Source: Candidatus Delongbacteria bacterium (GTDB taxonomy: Bacteria > Delongbacteria > UBA4055). From it: DNA of 17,424 nucleotides. The notes beneath the pieces were generated by a model. That model worked only from the letters and a program-made list of their open reading frames with translations, was not told the DNA's origin and did not search any database. The stretch is from contig JAQICF010000029.1 in NCBI GenBank assembly GCA_027858795.1, positions 1-17,424 on the forward strand. The letters are read 5' to 3'. The position numbers and the translations under genes were made by a program. Positions 1-9,900 of the stretch are shown in pieces. The stretch's first letter is position 1. Each line of letters opens with the position of its first letter.

Positions 1-2763
1 GTTTGCAGGATGACCAGTAGTTAAGTCATAAACTTCAACTTCAACATTCCATAAACTGGTCATAACTTGTGGTGTCGGTAAAGCTACTTTGTAAACTTCA
101 CCTGCAGTCGCTGTTAATATAGCACTTTCCCACAACAATGTACCGTCAGTAGGATCTCCATCCCAAAGACGCATAGTAAATGTATCATTTGCACCCCAAA
201 GATCATCATCCCACTCATAGAATCCTGCTGCAATTGAGTCAATTGTAACTGGATAGTATAATCCAAGATCAGCTGCAGTAAATTGAACTCTTCTCTTCGC
301 ACAATCAGTATCAGCAAGTACATCGATAGTTGTTGTACAGTTTTCTGGAGTGATATATGCTGCCCAGTGAGAAGGTGTACCATAAGGCATATACCATGCT
401 AGTTCAATATCAGTTCCGTTAAGAACACCTGTTAAATAATCAGGGTTTGGATTAGCATCAATAGTTACTGATTTAATACCAGAAACTAATGAACTTCCAG
501 TTGGATATATAGCTTTTACAAAATACGAGTTAATTCCATCTGCAAAATTAGTATCTGACCATAATTCACTATCAGCTGTATATGGAACAGTCGCTGCAAA
601 AGAACCGTTTCTATAAATATCATACTCATCTGGTAGATCTGTTCCACCAACAGTAGTACCACAAAGAAGATCATCAACAGCTAACTGATAACCATCAGTA
701 TACTCGTAAGCCCAACCAAATCTGTATGTACCCGCAAAGGCAGCAAGATCTATGTAAACTTCTGAGTCATAAAGGTTATTTCCTGCTTCACCAAGTTCAG
801 AACCCAACCAAGTGAAAATATTTGTTAGGTTACCTTCTGCTTCTGCAACACTTTGCTCAGTAAAATCACCTTGGTACATATAAGCTCTGATGTTCGTATA
901 CCAACCTTCTGTTGCATTATTCTTATACCAGATCCAGAAGCTTATGAATCCTCCACCAGCAGGTATTGTAAACTCAGGAGTAAAGTTCCAACTCCAAGTT
1001 CCATTGCTATCACCAAGAGGATCTCCTGCAGTGTATGAAAGACCCGTTGCAAAATCACCACTATGAATATATTCCATGTCAGAGAAAGTATCAAAATCTA
1101 GTATACCCCATCCTCCAACACTTTCTAGGAAATAATCTCTTGACGGAGGTTTTACACCAGCAGCAGCAGACTGCTTTTGAGTCCAACCTGTCATACCTGC
1201 TTCAAAATTTTCGTCAAAGAAGATAACTCCTGTGAAAGGAACATCCCAAGTTAAATCGATATTAGTTCTTCCAACACCCTCAGCACCAAAACTCCTAACG
1301 CTAGAGAATCCAGGTAGTGAAACTACATCAATTGAGTAAGAATCTGTATTATGAGATTCTCCACCACTGTAAATAGCTCTAACAAAGTAAGAGTATAAGC
1401 CTTCGCCCAGACCATTATCTGAATATGAAGTACTTGTAGTGTTAGTTAATAATTCAAATGCACCCATACCGACATTCTTAAATACATCATAACTTAAAGC
1501 ACCTGATGCTGCATTCCAAGTTAGGGATACATTTTCATTACTTACAAGCGAACCACTGAAACCAGTTGGAGCTGGCCAAGCATTAAATGTATAAGTATCA
1601 GGAACTAAAGAAATTCTTATCTGACCACCTGTATAATCTCCCTCATCACCAGCACCAGCACCAAGATCAGATGGTATTAAAGAACTAATTTGGAACCAAC
1701 CGTCTGAACTACCACCCCATCCCCAATTAAAGTGATACCATGGTTCTGCATCATCAGTATAACCGTCAAGAATGAAAGAGTGAACACCACCAGCCCACCA
1801 CCAAGGTCTCTTAGCATCAAGCTCAGCTTGAATATTAGCAGCATCATAAGCTGGGTCTGTTGGAGTACCAACATTTGTTAAAGATGAAGTGTAATACCAG
1901 TTACTGTTCATTGCTGCTGAAGCATCAGCCATAAAAGCACCTGATCCACCATCTGCATCATCACCGTAGCTCATATCAAATGATTGACCTACAACATAGT
2001 TTAATTCAGCCATATTCTGTAGAGCTGCTGCGTCCATGTTTACAGTTTCCCAGTATGTAGGGTAAAGACCAAATTCTATCTCAACATCATGCTCCATTAC
2101 AGTGTAATCGAAATTGTAATTTGAGAAAGTTTCTGACAATGTTTGACCATCCCAAGAATAAGAATTAGATCCTGTTCCTGTTGGAGGCCACTCATGATAT
2201 TTCATTAGCATTACTGCTGCAGTAGCAACACAACCTGTATAAGTCGTTGTTCCAATTGATTTGTCTGGACAAAGATCGTTCCAAGGATAACCTTGATCCC
2301 AGTGTGATCTTACCAAAGCGTCTACAACGATACCCTTAGAAGCTTTTGGAAAAATATTGTTACTCACGTTCTTCCACTCAGTTTGAGCAGCAGCATCAAC
2401 ATAAGCATATTTTCTTGCTACATTAACTTGCTTGTCATAAAACCCGAACCACTCTTTAAAAGCAAGTCCACCATCTTTTTCTGTAGGATCAGCTAATTGA
2501 CCTGTAAAAGAATATCCTAAGATAGGTTTTAGTGCGTCTTCAGCGTTAATGATAACAAATCCATTGTCAAAATTCACGCCGTACCAAGTAATCTGGCCTT
2601 CATATTCGTGAGCAATAACACTTTGAACCATATTTCCCTTGTCGGAAATTGGTGCGTAATTCTTGTAATAGTTCTCGGCTGCATTTTGAGCTGCGTCTTG
2701 TGAAACAAACGCTGCTGAAAGCATAGCTGCAAGCACTAAAAGAGCTACGATCATTTTTTTCAT
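1..2763 (-). CDS. Secreted C10 family cysteine peptidase with Spi prodomain, 3'-partial
   Basis: The frame is open from an ATG at 2761-2763 to the window edge: 921 codons, with roughly 220 residues missing by comparison with the complete paralogues. The start is supported by a GGAGGAG ribosome binding site five bases upstream and a Sec signal peptide (about residues 1-19). A Spi/I69-like inhibitory prodomain follows (about 20-120). The C10 (streptopain-like) catalytic domain spans about 145-370, with nucleophile Cys178 in GCVATA, His328 in VHSFILDGY and Asn346-Trp347 in FNWGWGG. Then come an Fn3 domain, a second Fn3 apparently split by a choice-of-anchor-J-like jellyroll (about 505-700), and a third Fn3 whose inserted domain runs off the edge after a TGHPAN motif. 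An extra Ala-Glu-Pro lies between the catalytic His and Asn. Family assignment is firm; the substrate is unknown. Closest relative in the window is the gene at 6967-10395. Confidence 0.93.
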   Translation of the reverse strand, partial: MKKMIVALLVLAAMLSAAFVSQDAAQNAAENYYKNYAPISDKGNMVQSVIAHEYEGQITWYGVNFDNGFVIINAEDALKPILGYSFTGQLADPTEKDGGLAFKEWFGFYDKQVNVARKYAYVDAAAQTEWKNVSNNIFPKASKGIVVDALVRSHWDQGYPWNDLCPDKSIGTTTYTGCVATAAVMLMKYHEWPPTGTGSNSYSWDGQTLSETFSNYNFDYTVMEHDVEIEFGLYPTYWETVNMDAAALQNMAELNYVVGQSFDMSYGDDADGGSGAFMADASAAMNSNWYYTSSLTNVGTPTDPAYDAANIQAELDAKRPWWWAGGVHSFILDGYTDDAEPWYHFNWGWGGSSDGWFQISSLIPSDLGAGAGDEGDYTGGQIRISLVPDTYTFNAWPAPTGFSGSLVSNENVSLTWNAASGALSYDVFKNVGMGAFELLTNTTSTSYSDNGLGEGLYSYFVRAIYSGGESHNTDSYSIDVVSLPGFSSVRSFGAEGVGRTNIDLTWDVPFTGVIFFDENFEAGMTGWTQKQSAAAGVKPPSRDYFLESVGGWGILDFDTFSDMEYIHSGDFATGLSYTAGDPLGDSNGTWSWNFTPEFTIPAGGGFISFWIWYKNNATEGWYTNIRAYMYQGDFTEQSVAEAEGNLTNIFTWLGSELGEAGNNLYDSEVYIDLAAFAGTYRFGWAYEYTDGYQLAVDDLLCGTTVGGTDLPDEYDIYRNGSFAATVPYTADSELWSDTNFADGINSYFVKAIYPTGSSLVSGIKSVTIDANPNPDYLTGVLNGTDIELAWYMPYGTPSHWAAYITPENCTTTIDVLADTDCAKRRVQFTAADLGLYYPVTIDSIAAGFYEWDDDLWGANDTFTMRLWDGDPTDGTLLWESAILTATAGEVYKVALPTPQVMTSLWNVEVEVYDLTTGHPAN

Positions 2764-2805
2764 CTCTCCTCCTATTTATGTTTTTGTTTCCTTACTATCC
2801 ATATT

Positions 2806-2841
2806 ATTCGACAACTTTTATTACTCTTACTTTTGTCGAAT
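2806..2841. repeat. Inverted repeat at the 5' end of the 1-2763 transcript
   Basis: ATTCGACAA at 2806-2814 is the perfect reverse complement of TTGTCGAAT at 2833-2841, with an 18-base spacer. It lies just downstream of the candidate promoter, so the mRNA would begin at or near one arm. It could be a 5'-terminal mRNA stem or a dyad operator. Seen directly in sequence; function is inferred. Confidence 0.5.
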
Positions 2842-2846
2842 TATAA

Positions 2847-2875
2847 AAATAAGTGTTTTTTGTAATAATTGTCAA
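2847..2875 (-). promoter_or_regulatory. Candidate sigma70 promoter of the 1-2763 peptidase gene
   Basis: On the minus strand TTGACA (2870-2875) is followed after exactly 17 bases by TTATTT (2847-2852). The same arrangement lies upstream of the C10 genes starting at 10395 and 14036, and the shared block ATGCTTGACAATT is identical upstream of the 10395 gene. The predicted start near 2840 gives a leader of about 77 bases. A perfect TATAAT (2840-2845) lies nearby but is 24 bases from the -35, so it is a less likely -10. Confidence 0.6.
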
Positions 2876-2910
2876 GCATATAATTTTTTTTTTGGTTAAT
2901 ATATCGACTA

Positions 2911-5900
2911 TTATTTTAAAAGCACCATTTTGTTTACAAAGGTTTGTTCGCTAGTGGACAAAATGTAGTAATACACACCACTTACAAATTTGCTTCCATC
3001 AAAATTAATACTATGATAACCTCTTTGTAATTCAGTTTCAATCAACTTTGAGACCGTTTCTCCTTTTGAATTATATACAAAGAGTTTTACATTCCCTGCT
3101 TGTGCTGTTGTAAAATTGATTTTCGTATCAGGATTAAATGGATTCGGATAATTTTGATACAATTCAGTTGTCATTGGCAAGTACTCTTCTATACCTGAAG
3201 GATTTATTTTGACCTCATTAGAAGTTTCACTCTCATTTGTATCAAGATCGACAGCTGTGATCTTGTAATAAAAATAGCCTTCGGTATCACCACCTGCAGG
3301 ATCAGTATCAACAAAAGTAGCACCCTCGCTGAAAAGAACACTTCCTATTGGTGAACCTATTACAAAATTCTCCGTGTTCCCTCTATAAATATTGTAGTAA
3401 TCTATATCATTATCAACACCTTCTGCCCAGTTTAAGATAATACTCCCTTCTCCACCTCTACCTATTAGATTTAAAGGAGCTAATGGCATGTCTACAAGCA
3501 CATAATCTCCTGTAATGCCGCTGATATGATAAACATCCGACTCGTCCCAAACCCAGGAAATGCCCATTTCATTACCATTGCCCAACCATGACCTTCTGTA
3601 TTGAACATAGCCCGGTTCATCTAGATGATTACTTGCAACTTCATATAAAATATTAGTTCCTTCTCCTTCAGAAGTAAATCCGACGAAAATATCACCTTCT
3701 AATCCTGTCAGATCTGCCGAATAAGGTCTCAAATCAACGATAGTTAAAGCGTTAGGATCCATTAATGATGAAGTTTGCTCACAATTAATTGGAGTGATAA
3801 TATCTTCTCCGGGAAATCCTCCCGCATCTGCCCAAATATGGAGGGTCATCGGAGCACTTGGACTTTCAGTGGTAACATAATTGCCAATTGTCAAACCCAC
3901 CAGGTCGGATCTATAATGCCCTTTTTCCATCAAAGGACCCATTGTCATTCTTTTTGCCACAGCATAAGCAGTAGCCTGTTCTGAATTACCAATAAAATCA
4001 TAGAAATCGGCAAATTGTTTACCGTTCTCATAGTATAAATAATTTCCTGAATATACTTCATAATATTTAGTTTCTGAGATGTTTGCAAAGCCAGAACTAT
4101 CAACTGCTACAACTTTGTAATTGATCTTTGATCCTGGTTGTACTGCAGGAATTGTAACTGAATAAGTATCATCCGAAACCATACTGACATCTGAATATGA
4201 ACTTTGTTCCATACCTTCATCAACAGTATACACGACTTTTAATTCACTCAACCCGGAGATGTCTTTAATCTCCACTTCAAAACTGTAATCTAAAAGACCC
4301 ACAACGAGTTCATCTGGTCCTGAATACTTTATAAGTGGTGAAGAATAATCTTTAGTATATCCTGCTATTTTTATATCATCCAGATCCACACCGTCACCAT
4401 CAACATATTGATCAGCTACAACAATAAATTTAAACTTTACACTCGATTCCGATGCTACGGCACCAATATCAACAGCATAATACTCCCATTCAGGATGATG
4501 TCCTGTGAAACTTGCCAGCTCAGTCCATGTTGCACCACTATCTAAAGTAGCTTCAATATAGAAGTAATCAAATGAATCTTCTAAGTCTATACTAGCCCAA
4601 AAGTACATTTTTCCACCCAGCAATGCTGAGAGATCAAATTCTTTAGACTGCATGTAATTCGTGGTATTGTTGTAATAATTTCCACTGGGACTGTCCGAAA
4701 TTGATTTTGCCGGCGAGTAAAATGAGGTTGTTTTGTAGCCCCAGTTACCACCGATATAATTCCAATCTGCAAAAATATGATTCGTATCAAAATCATCAAA
4801 ATAGACGACCGAACCTTCCAGCCATCTTACTTCAAATTCTTCTGAATTTAAAATATTATTTGATGTATCTGTTATGGTAAACTTAACTTTTCCAAAAGTT
4901 TCAGATGTCTCAGCCGGGATCATTCCAGTGTAAGTATATGTGTGATACTTGGAAGATGTCATTGGTATTTCAACTTGAGATACCCAGCTGTCATTGCTAT
5001 AATACGCTTTACACGAATCTATAGATGACTCATCATAGAATGTTACGGATATATCCATACTGTCATTAGCAAATGTGGGTGATTCATATATGAATTTTTC
5101 AATCTCTGCCAATTCGTTATCAGCTACAAAAGATATGTCATATTGGTCAGAATCTGTTGTATTACCACCAGAATCAATCAAATTAAAATTTATAACTCCA
5201 GCTGTTTCAGTTGACAGTGCAGGTATCACAGCTGACCATAACTCATCATTTAATTTTGACTTGGAAAATATCAAATCTGTAAATATTGCTCCTCCATCAA
5301 AGGAATAGTGCCCGGTAATAGATCCAACTCCCGTTCTATCTGAAACAGAAAGAACGATATTCATATCATTGTTAACGAAGGCTCCGATATTAGGGGAGAG
5401 TGCTTCATTTGCAGAAATAATATTAATAACGGGACCCTCATAGTCAAAAAATACTTCTACGTCATCGATATACCACTGGTCTTCATAATTCGCAAAATAA
5501 TGAAATCCTATATATACTTCCTGACCGGCATATGCTTGAAGTGATATTATTGTATTGCCCCATTCTTCTCCCTTTCCGGTTTCACCCAAAGGAGGATGCC
5601 CTGTGTAAACAACATCCCAAGTAACCATATCCGTAGATACTGCTATTTCATGCTTTCCACTGGCTATATACTCCAGATAATATCCTAGTTCCCAGAAAGA
5701 TAATGTTGTTGATCCTGATGCAGGAAGCATTACTTTCTTAGTTATTAACCAGTCATCATTGAAATTAATTTCATCTCCATCTGAATGGAAAGCACTGTAA
5801 ATGCCTGTATGTACAGCTTTTTCGTAGTAATCAATCCCAATTTGAGAGAAACCAACTCCTGTAGAATCAATTATTTGAGTCGTCCAACCAATTGGAGGAA

Positions 5901-6804
5901 AAGTTTCACTTTCAAAACTTTCACTGAGGATCAATTTATCTTTTGACCATACCAAAGGAAATTCATCTGACCATTCTGCATTGGCAATATCATCCTCCAA
6001 ATAGAATTTTACAGAACCAATAGTTCCATCAATCTGACCTGGTATCGTACCTGTAAATAAATAATTACTTTTAGCTGATACCATAGAAAATGACAACCAA
6101 GTAACTCCACCGTCTATTGTATATTCTCCACTTATCGGGGATATAACATTATTTGCTTCTTGAACCAATAGTTCAAGGCTTGCATCAGTATCAATAAAGT
6201 TATTGACTCCTGTCAAACTCCTAACGATCGGAGGAAAGATGTCAGCATCTTCATATTGAGATAATGAAACCTGCGTCACCCATTCATATCTCTCATCAAG
6301 GCTATAAAAAGGTTGCCAGTTGTTTGAAAATTTGTAATAACTGTGATCAGTACCTGTAATATTAGATGATACCTGTCTTGGCATACCTGTTGTGTCAGGA
6401 GTAATAGATATGTAAAAATCATCTGTCATAACCATTGGAATTTCAAAAAGATAATCATTAAAAGTGATCGCTGAAATCATTTCTGATGAATTCCATATCA
6501 CTGTAGAACCATCTTTATCGTAGATCTTATAGCTAAAACTATAACCTTTGTCGAAAAAATATGAAGATAACCCATGGAGATTTACCGGATATTCTAATCC
6601 AAAATCATTGGCATTTATTAAAGTTGCTCTTTCTTCTTTTTCCTGCCATAAATAATATGTTTCCGAAAAATAAGAGTACCATGAAGTATCCTTGGAAGCT
6701 ATACTTAAGTTATTTTTCGGCATGATCTCTCTCTTTGAGTACCAATCAACACCAAAAATATTTGTTATTATGACCGCTAAAATAATAAATGCATATTTTT
6801 TCAT
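2911..6804 (-). CDS. T9SS type A sorted multidomain surface or secreted protein, 1297 aa
   Basis: Start ATG at 6802-6804 has GGGAG six bases upstream and encodes a Sec signal peptide (residues 1-18). Visible parts: an N-terminal segment without recognised domain (20-200), Ig-like beta-sandwich segments (about 200-290, 455-560, 565-660 and 820-915), two choice-of-anchor-J/MAM-like jellyrolls (about 293-455 ending in WYIDDVEVFFD, and 665-815 ending in VDLDDIKIAG), an unnamed beta domain (about 920-1100), an Fn3 (about 1105-1200) and a C-terminal sorting domain (about 1212-1297) with YPNPFNP and GVYYYIL near the end. Such C-terminal domains direct export by the type IX system in FCB bacteria. 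No catalytic motif was recognised, so binding, adhesion or a structural role is inferred. It sits between the two most similar C10 peptidase genes and has its own candidate promoter; no clear hairpin terminator follows it. Confidence 0.92.
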   Translation of the reverse strand: MKKYAFIILAVIITNIFGVDWYSKREIMPKNNLSIASKDTSWYSYFSETYYLWQEKEERATLINANDFGLEYPVNLHGLSSYFFDKGYSFSYKIYDKDGSTVIWNSSEMISAITFNDYLFEIPMVMTDDFYISITPDTTGMPRQVSSNITGTDHSYYKFSNNWQPFYSLDERYEWVTQVSLSQYEDADIFPPIVRSLTGVNNFIDTDASLELLVQEANNVISPISGEYTIDGGVTWLSFSMVSAKSNYLFTGTIPGQIDGTIGSVKFYLEDDIANAEWSDEFPLVWSKDKLILSESFESETFPPIGWTTQIIDSTGVGFSQIGIDYYEKAVHTGIYSAFHSDGDEINFNDDWLITKKVMLPASGSTTLSFWELGYYLEYIASGKHEIAVSTDMVTWDVVYTGHPPLGETGKGEEWGNTIISLQAYAGQEVYIGFHYFANYEDQWYIDDVEVFFDYEGPVINIISANEALSPNIGAFVNNDMNIVLSVSDRTGVGSITGHYSFDGGAIFTDLIFSKSKLNDELWSAVIPALSTETAGVINFNLIDSGGNTTDSDQYDISFVADNELAEIEKFIYESPTFANDSMDISVTFYDESSIDSCKAYYSNDSWVSQVEIPMTSSKYHTYTYTGMIPAETSETFGKVKFTITDTSNNILNSEEFEVRWLEGSVVYFDDFDTNHIFADWNYIGGNWGYKTTSFYSPAKSISDSPSGNYYNNTTNYMQSKEFDLSALLGGKMYFWASIDLEDSFDYFYIEATLDSGATWTELASFTGHHPEWEYYAVDIGAVASESSVKFKFIVVADQYVDGDGVDLDDIKIAGYTKDYSSPLIKYSGPDELVVGLLDYSFEVEIKDISGLSELKVVYTVDEGMEQSSYSDVSMVSDDTYSVTIPAVQPGSKINYKVVAVDSSGFANISETKYYEVYSGNYLYYENGKQFADFYDFIGNSEQATAYAVAKRMTMGPLMEKGHYRSDLVGLTIGNYVTTESPSAPMTLHIWADAGGFPGEDIITPINCEQTSSLMDPNALTIVDLRPYSADLTGLEGDIFVGFTSEGEGTNILYEVASNHLDEPGYVQYRRSWLGNGNEMGISWVWDESDVYHISGITGDYVLVDMPLAPLNLIGRGGEGSIILNWAEGVDNDIDYYNIYRGNTENFVIGSPIGSVLFSEGATFVDTDPAGGDTEGYFYYKITAVDLDTNESETSNEVKINPSGIEEYLPMTTELYQNYPNPFNPDTKINFTTAQAGNVKLFVYNSKGETVSKLIETELQRGYHSINFDGSKFVSGVYYYILSTSEQTFVNKMVLLK

Positions 6805-6826
6805 TTCTTTCTCCCAAGTTTTTTTA

Positions 6827-6844
6827 AAGATCCATATCGATCTT
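6827..6844. repeat. Short inverted repeat in the leader of the T9SS protein gene
   Basis: AAGATC (6827-6832) and GATCTT (6839-6844) form a 6-bp dyad with a 6-base loop, a few bases downstream of the predicted transcription start near 6849. It could fold as a 5' hairpin in the mRNA. Short enough to be chance. Confidence 0.3.
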
Positions 6845-6855
6845 CGCCTATACTA

Positions 6856-6884
6856 ATTCTAATGATCATAAACTAAAAAGACAA
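6856..6884 (-). promoter_or_regulatory. Candidate promoter of the T9SS protein gene
   Basis: On the minus strand TTGTCT (6879-6884), a 17-base spacer, then TAGAAT (6856-6861). The predicted start near 6849 gives a leader of about 45 bases. Differs from the peptidase promoters in both hexamers, so it may be regulated separately. Confidence 0.45.
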
Positions 6885-6889
6885 GATGT

Positions 6890-6911
6890 TTTTTCATATG
6901 ATTTTTCATAT
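6890..6911. repeat. Tandem 10-bp direct repeat just upstream of a -35 box
   Basis: ATATGAAAAA (minus strand) occurs at 6902-6911 and again at 6890-6899, a 12-bp period, directly upstream of the candidate -35 at 6879-6884. The phased A-tracts could act as an UP element or an activator site. Only two copies in AT-rich DNA, so chance is possible. Confidence 0.3.
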
Positions 6912-6919
6912 ATACTAAT

Positions 6920-6947
6920 AAAAAAGACCCCAAATTTGGGGTCTTTT
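6920..6947 (-). terminator. Rho-independent terminator of the 6967-10395 peptidase gene
   Basis: The perfect palindrome GACCCCAAATTTGGGGTC (6926-6943), extended by A/T pairs to 6922-6947, lies about 23 bases past the stop codon. It is followed on the minus strand by a run of six T. It separates this gene from the promoter of the T9SS protein gene. Confidence 0.88.
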
Positions 6948-6966
6948 AATCAATCTTTGTAAATGG

Positions 6967-9900
6967 TTAGTTTTTTGCTACGATATAGTAGAACATTTTA
7001 GCTTCAGTCATTGGTACTGTATATTGATTAGTATACACAGTTGTTACATAAGTAAATGTTCCGTATGGATCATCTGATGAGTATACATCATAGCTTGTTG
7101 CGTTTTCTGAAACATCCCAATCGATTACAAGATCCGTACCAATAGGACCTAAATCGAATCCTCCTGGAACTTCAGGTTGAGCAATCCCACCACCAGGAGT
7201 ATATACAGATGCCACATTTGATGCTGCTGATAGTCCAACCGGACTAACGTATGCTGCTTTGATCGTATAATCATAAGTACCTTCTAATGAAGGAGCGTCT
7301 GTATAAGTTAACAATAAAGTAGATCCAATATAAGAACCATCTCTATAAACGTTATAAGTATCAATACCTTTTGTCTTTGATACTTTATCAGTTATCAATC
7401 TGCCTGAATTGTCGATCATTGTAATACTTTCACTCACCTCAGTACTTGTAGTCCAACTATCTCTGTGTGGAACCACTTGTTCATCTATCCTTTCACCAGG
7501 AGCAGCAATTTTTACTATTGGATCAGGAACAGCCCCAGTGACATGCGACAACATACAATATTCCAATTTATCATCACCCGATGATATGGAATAACTGTAA
7601 GCATCCTCACTCCTTTTATAGAAAAAACTGTGAACTTCATCGTTTGAAGAAGGTCCTGCTAAATTTGAAGGGTGACCAGTTACTATATCATAAGTTTCCA
7701 CTTCAACATTCCATTCACTGTTCAGAACGTAAGTTTGATCCATGGCTACTTTGTAAACTTCACCTGCAGTAGCTGTTAAAATACCACTTTCCCATAATAA
7801 AGTACCATCCACAGGATTTCCCTCCCAAAGACGGATCGTGAAAGTGTCGTCTGTTCCCCAAAGAGCATCGTCCCATTCATAAAATCCTGCACCAATTGAA
7901 TCAATATATACCGGATAATATAGTCCTAGGTCCGCTGCATTGAACGCAACCCTTCTCTGTGCACAATCTTCATCTACCAAATTGTCAACTGTAGATGTGC
8001 AATTTTCAGGCGCAATATATGTTGCCCAATGTGAAGGAGTACCATAAGGTAGATACCAGGCAAGATCTATATCTAAACCGTTAAGAACGCCTGTTAAGTA
8101 ATCAGGTTTAGGATTTGCAATAATATATTCAGTAATCAATGGTGAGCATAATGATTGACCGGTTGGATAAATAGCTCTTACGTAATAACTGTTATCGCCA
8201 TCTATAAAATTAGTATCTGCCCAAATTTCTGAATCGCCAGTGTACTGAATTGTAGTCGCAAATAAATCATTTCTGTAAATATCGTACTCATCTGGTGGAG
8301 TACCACCGGAATTAGTACCGCAAAGTAGATCATCTAAATAAAATTGATAACCATCCGTATAAATGTAACATAACCCAATTCTGTAAGTACCAGTATAAGC
8401 AGAAAGATCAATCTGAACTTCAGAATCAAATAGGTTATTGCCTGCTTCCCCTACTACTGTACCATCAAGGTCATAAATTTGAGTTAATTTAGCCGCGGCA
8501 TCCACTGCTGTAGTTTCGACAAAATCACTAGCATCAGACGCATACAAGTATATTCTGAAATGTGAATACCATGCTTCAATGTCACTGTTCTTAAACCACA
8601 TCCAGAAGTTTAAGAAACTTCCTGACGATAATGTGATTTGAGGGGAAAAATTCCAACTATAAAAGTGACTATCTGTAGTTCCTGCAGCATAACCAAGTCC
8701 AGTTGAAGCTAAACCACTATGAACATATTCTGCATCACTATTCAGACCCCATCCGTCAGTATTTGAATACCAAAATTCTCTACTTGGAGGTTTCACCCCA
8801 GGATCATCAGACTGGTATTGAACCCAGCTACTGAAAGAAGATGTTTCAAAATCTTCATTCAGATAAGTCATTCCTGTAAAAGGAGCATCCCAAGCTAGAT
8901 CAATATTTGTTCTCCCTATTGCGTTTGCCACAATATTTCTAATAACAGAAAAATCTCCAACAGGAGTAACATCTACTGAGTAGGAATCTGTATTATGTGA
9001 TTCTCCGTTACTATAGACTGCCGTTACATAGTATGAATAACTACCTGAGATCAGGTCGTTATCGTTGTATGAAGTACTTGTTGTATTCGTTAAAAGAACA
9101 GCAGCCGAACCGTTATTAGACTTAAATAAATTATAACTGTCTTGATTTCCACCAGTTGGTGCTGTCCAAGTCAAAGATACGTCTTCACCATTTGCAAGTG
9201 AACCGTTGAATGAATTTGGTGCAGGCCATGCTACAAATGGATTTGTGTTAGGCACACATGAAATTCTTATCTGACTCGAAGTATAATCACCATCTCCACC
9301 ACCGGATCCCACTCCACCAGGTATTAAAGATGTTATTTGATACCAACCATCTTGATAGCCTCCCCATCCCCAATTGAAATGATACCAGTAATCATCAGTA
9401 TAACCATCAAGGTTAAAAGAGTGAACACCACCAGCCCACCACCAAGGTCTCTTTGCATCAAGCTCAACTTGGATATTTGAAGCATCATAAGCTGGATCTG
9501 TTGGCGTACCAACATTAGTTAAAGTAGTATTATAATACCAATTAGTTTGAAATGCACTGGCAGCAGTCGACATATTTGCGCCTGAACCACCATCTGCAGT
9601 AGTACCATAACTCATATCAAATGAGTGTCCAAGTAAGTAACATAATTCCGCTGTAGTTTGAATTGCAGCAGCATCCAAATTTATAGTTTCCCAATATGTT
9701 GGATAAAGTCCCCATTCCATTTCAACTACATCTTCCATTTGTGAATAATCAAAAGTATAGCCTGAGTAAGTTTCTGTAGTTCCTGCAGAGCTATTTGTAT
9801 TTGAACCTGTACCTGTAGTCGGCCATTCATGATATTTTGCTATCATAGAAGCTGCAGTTGCAACACAACCAACATAAGTCCATGTTCCATCTTTTTCTGG

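Noticed and set aside
114..383. 89-codon minus-strand open frame
   Set aside because: It is out of frame inside the 1-2763 peptidase, whose true frame keeps continuous C10/Fn3 homology with no frameshift at the positions checked (around 20, 630, 1230, 1830, 2230).
2840..2845. TATAAT on the minus strand as the -10 of the 1-2763 gene
   Set aside because: A better hexamer match, but it is 24 bases from TTGACA, has no other good -35 at 17 bases, and is not conserved in the other two promoters. Not fully excluded.
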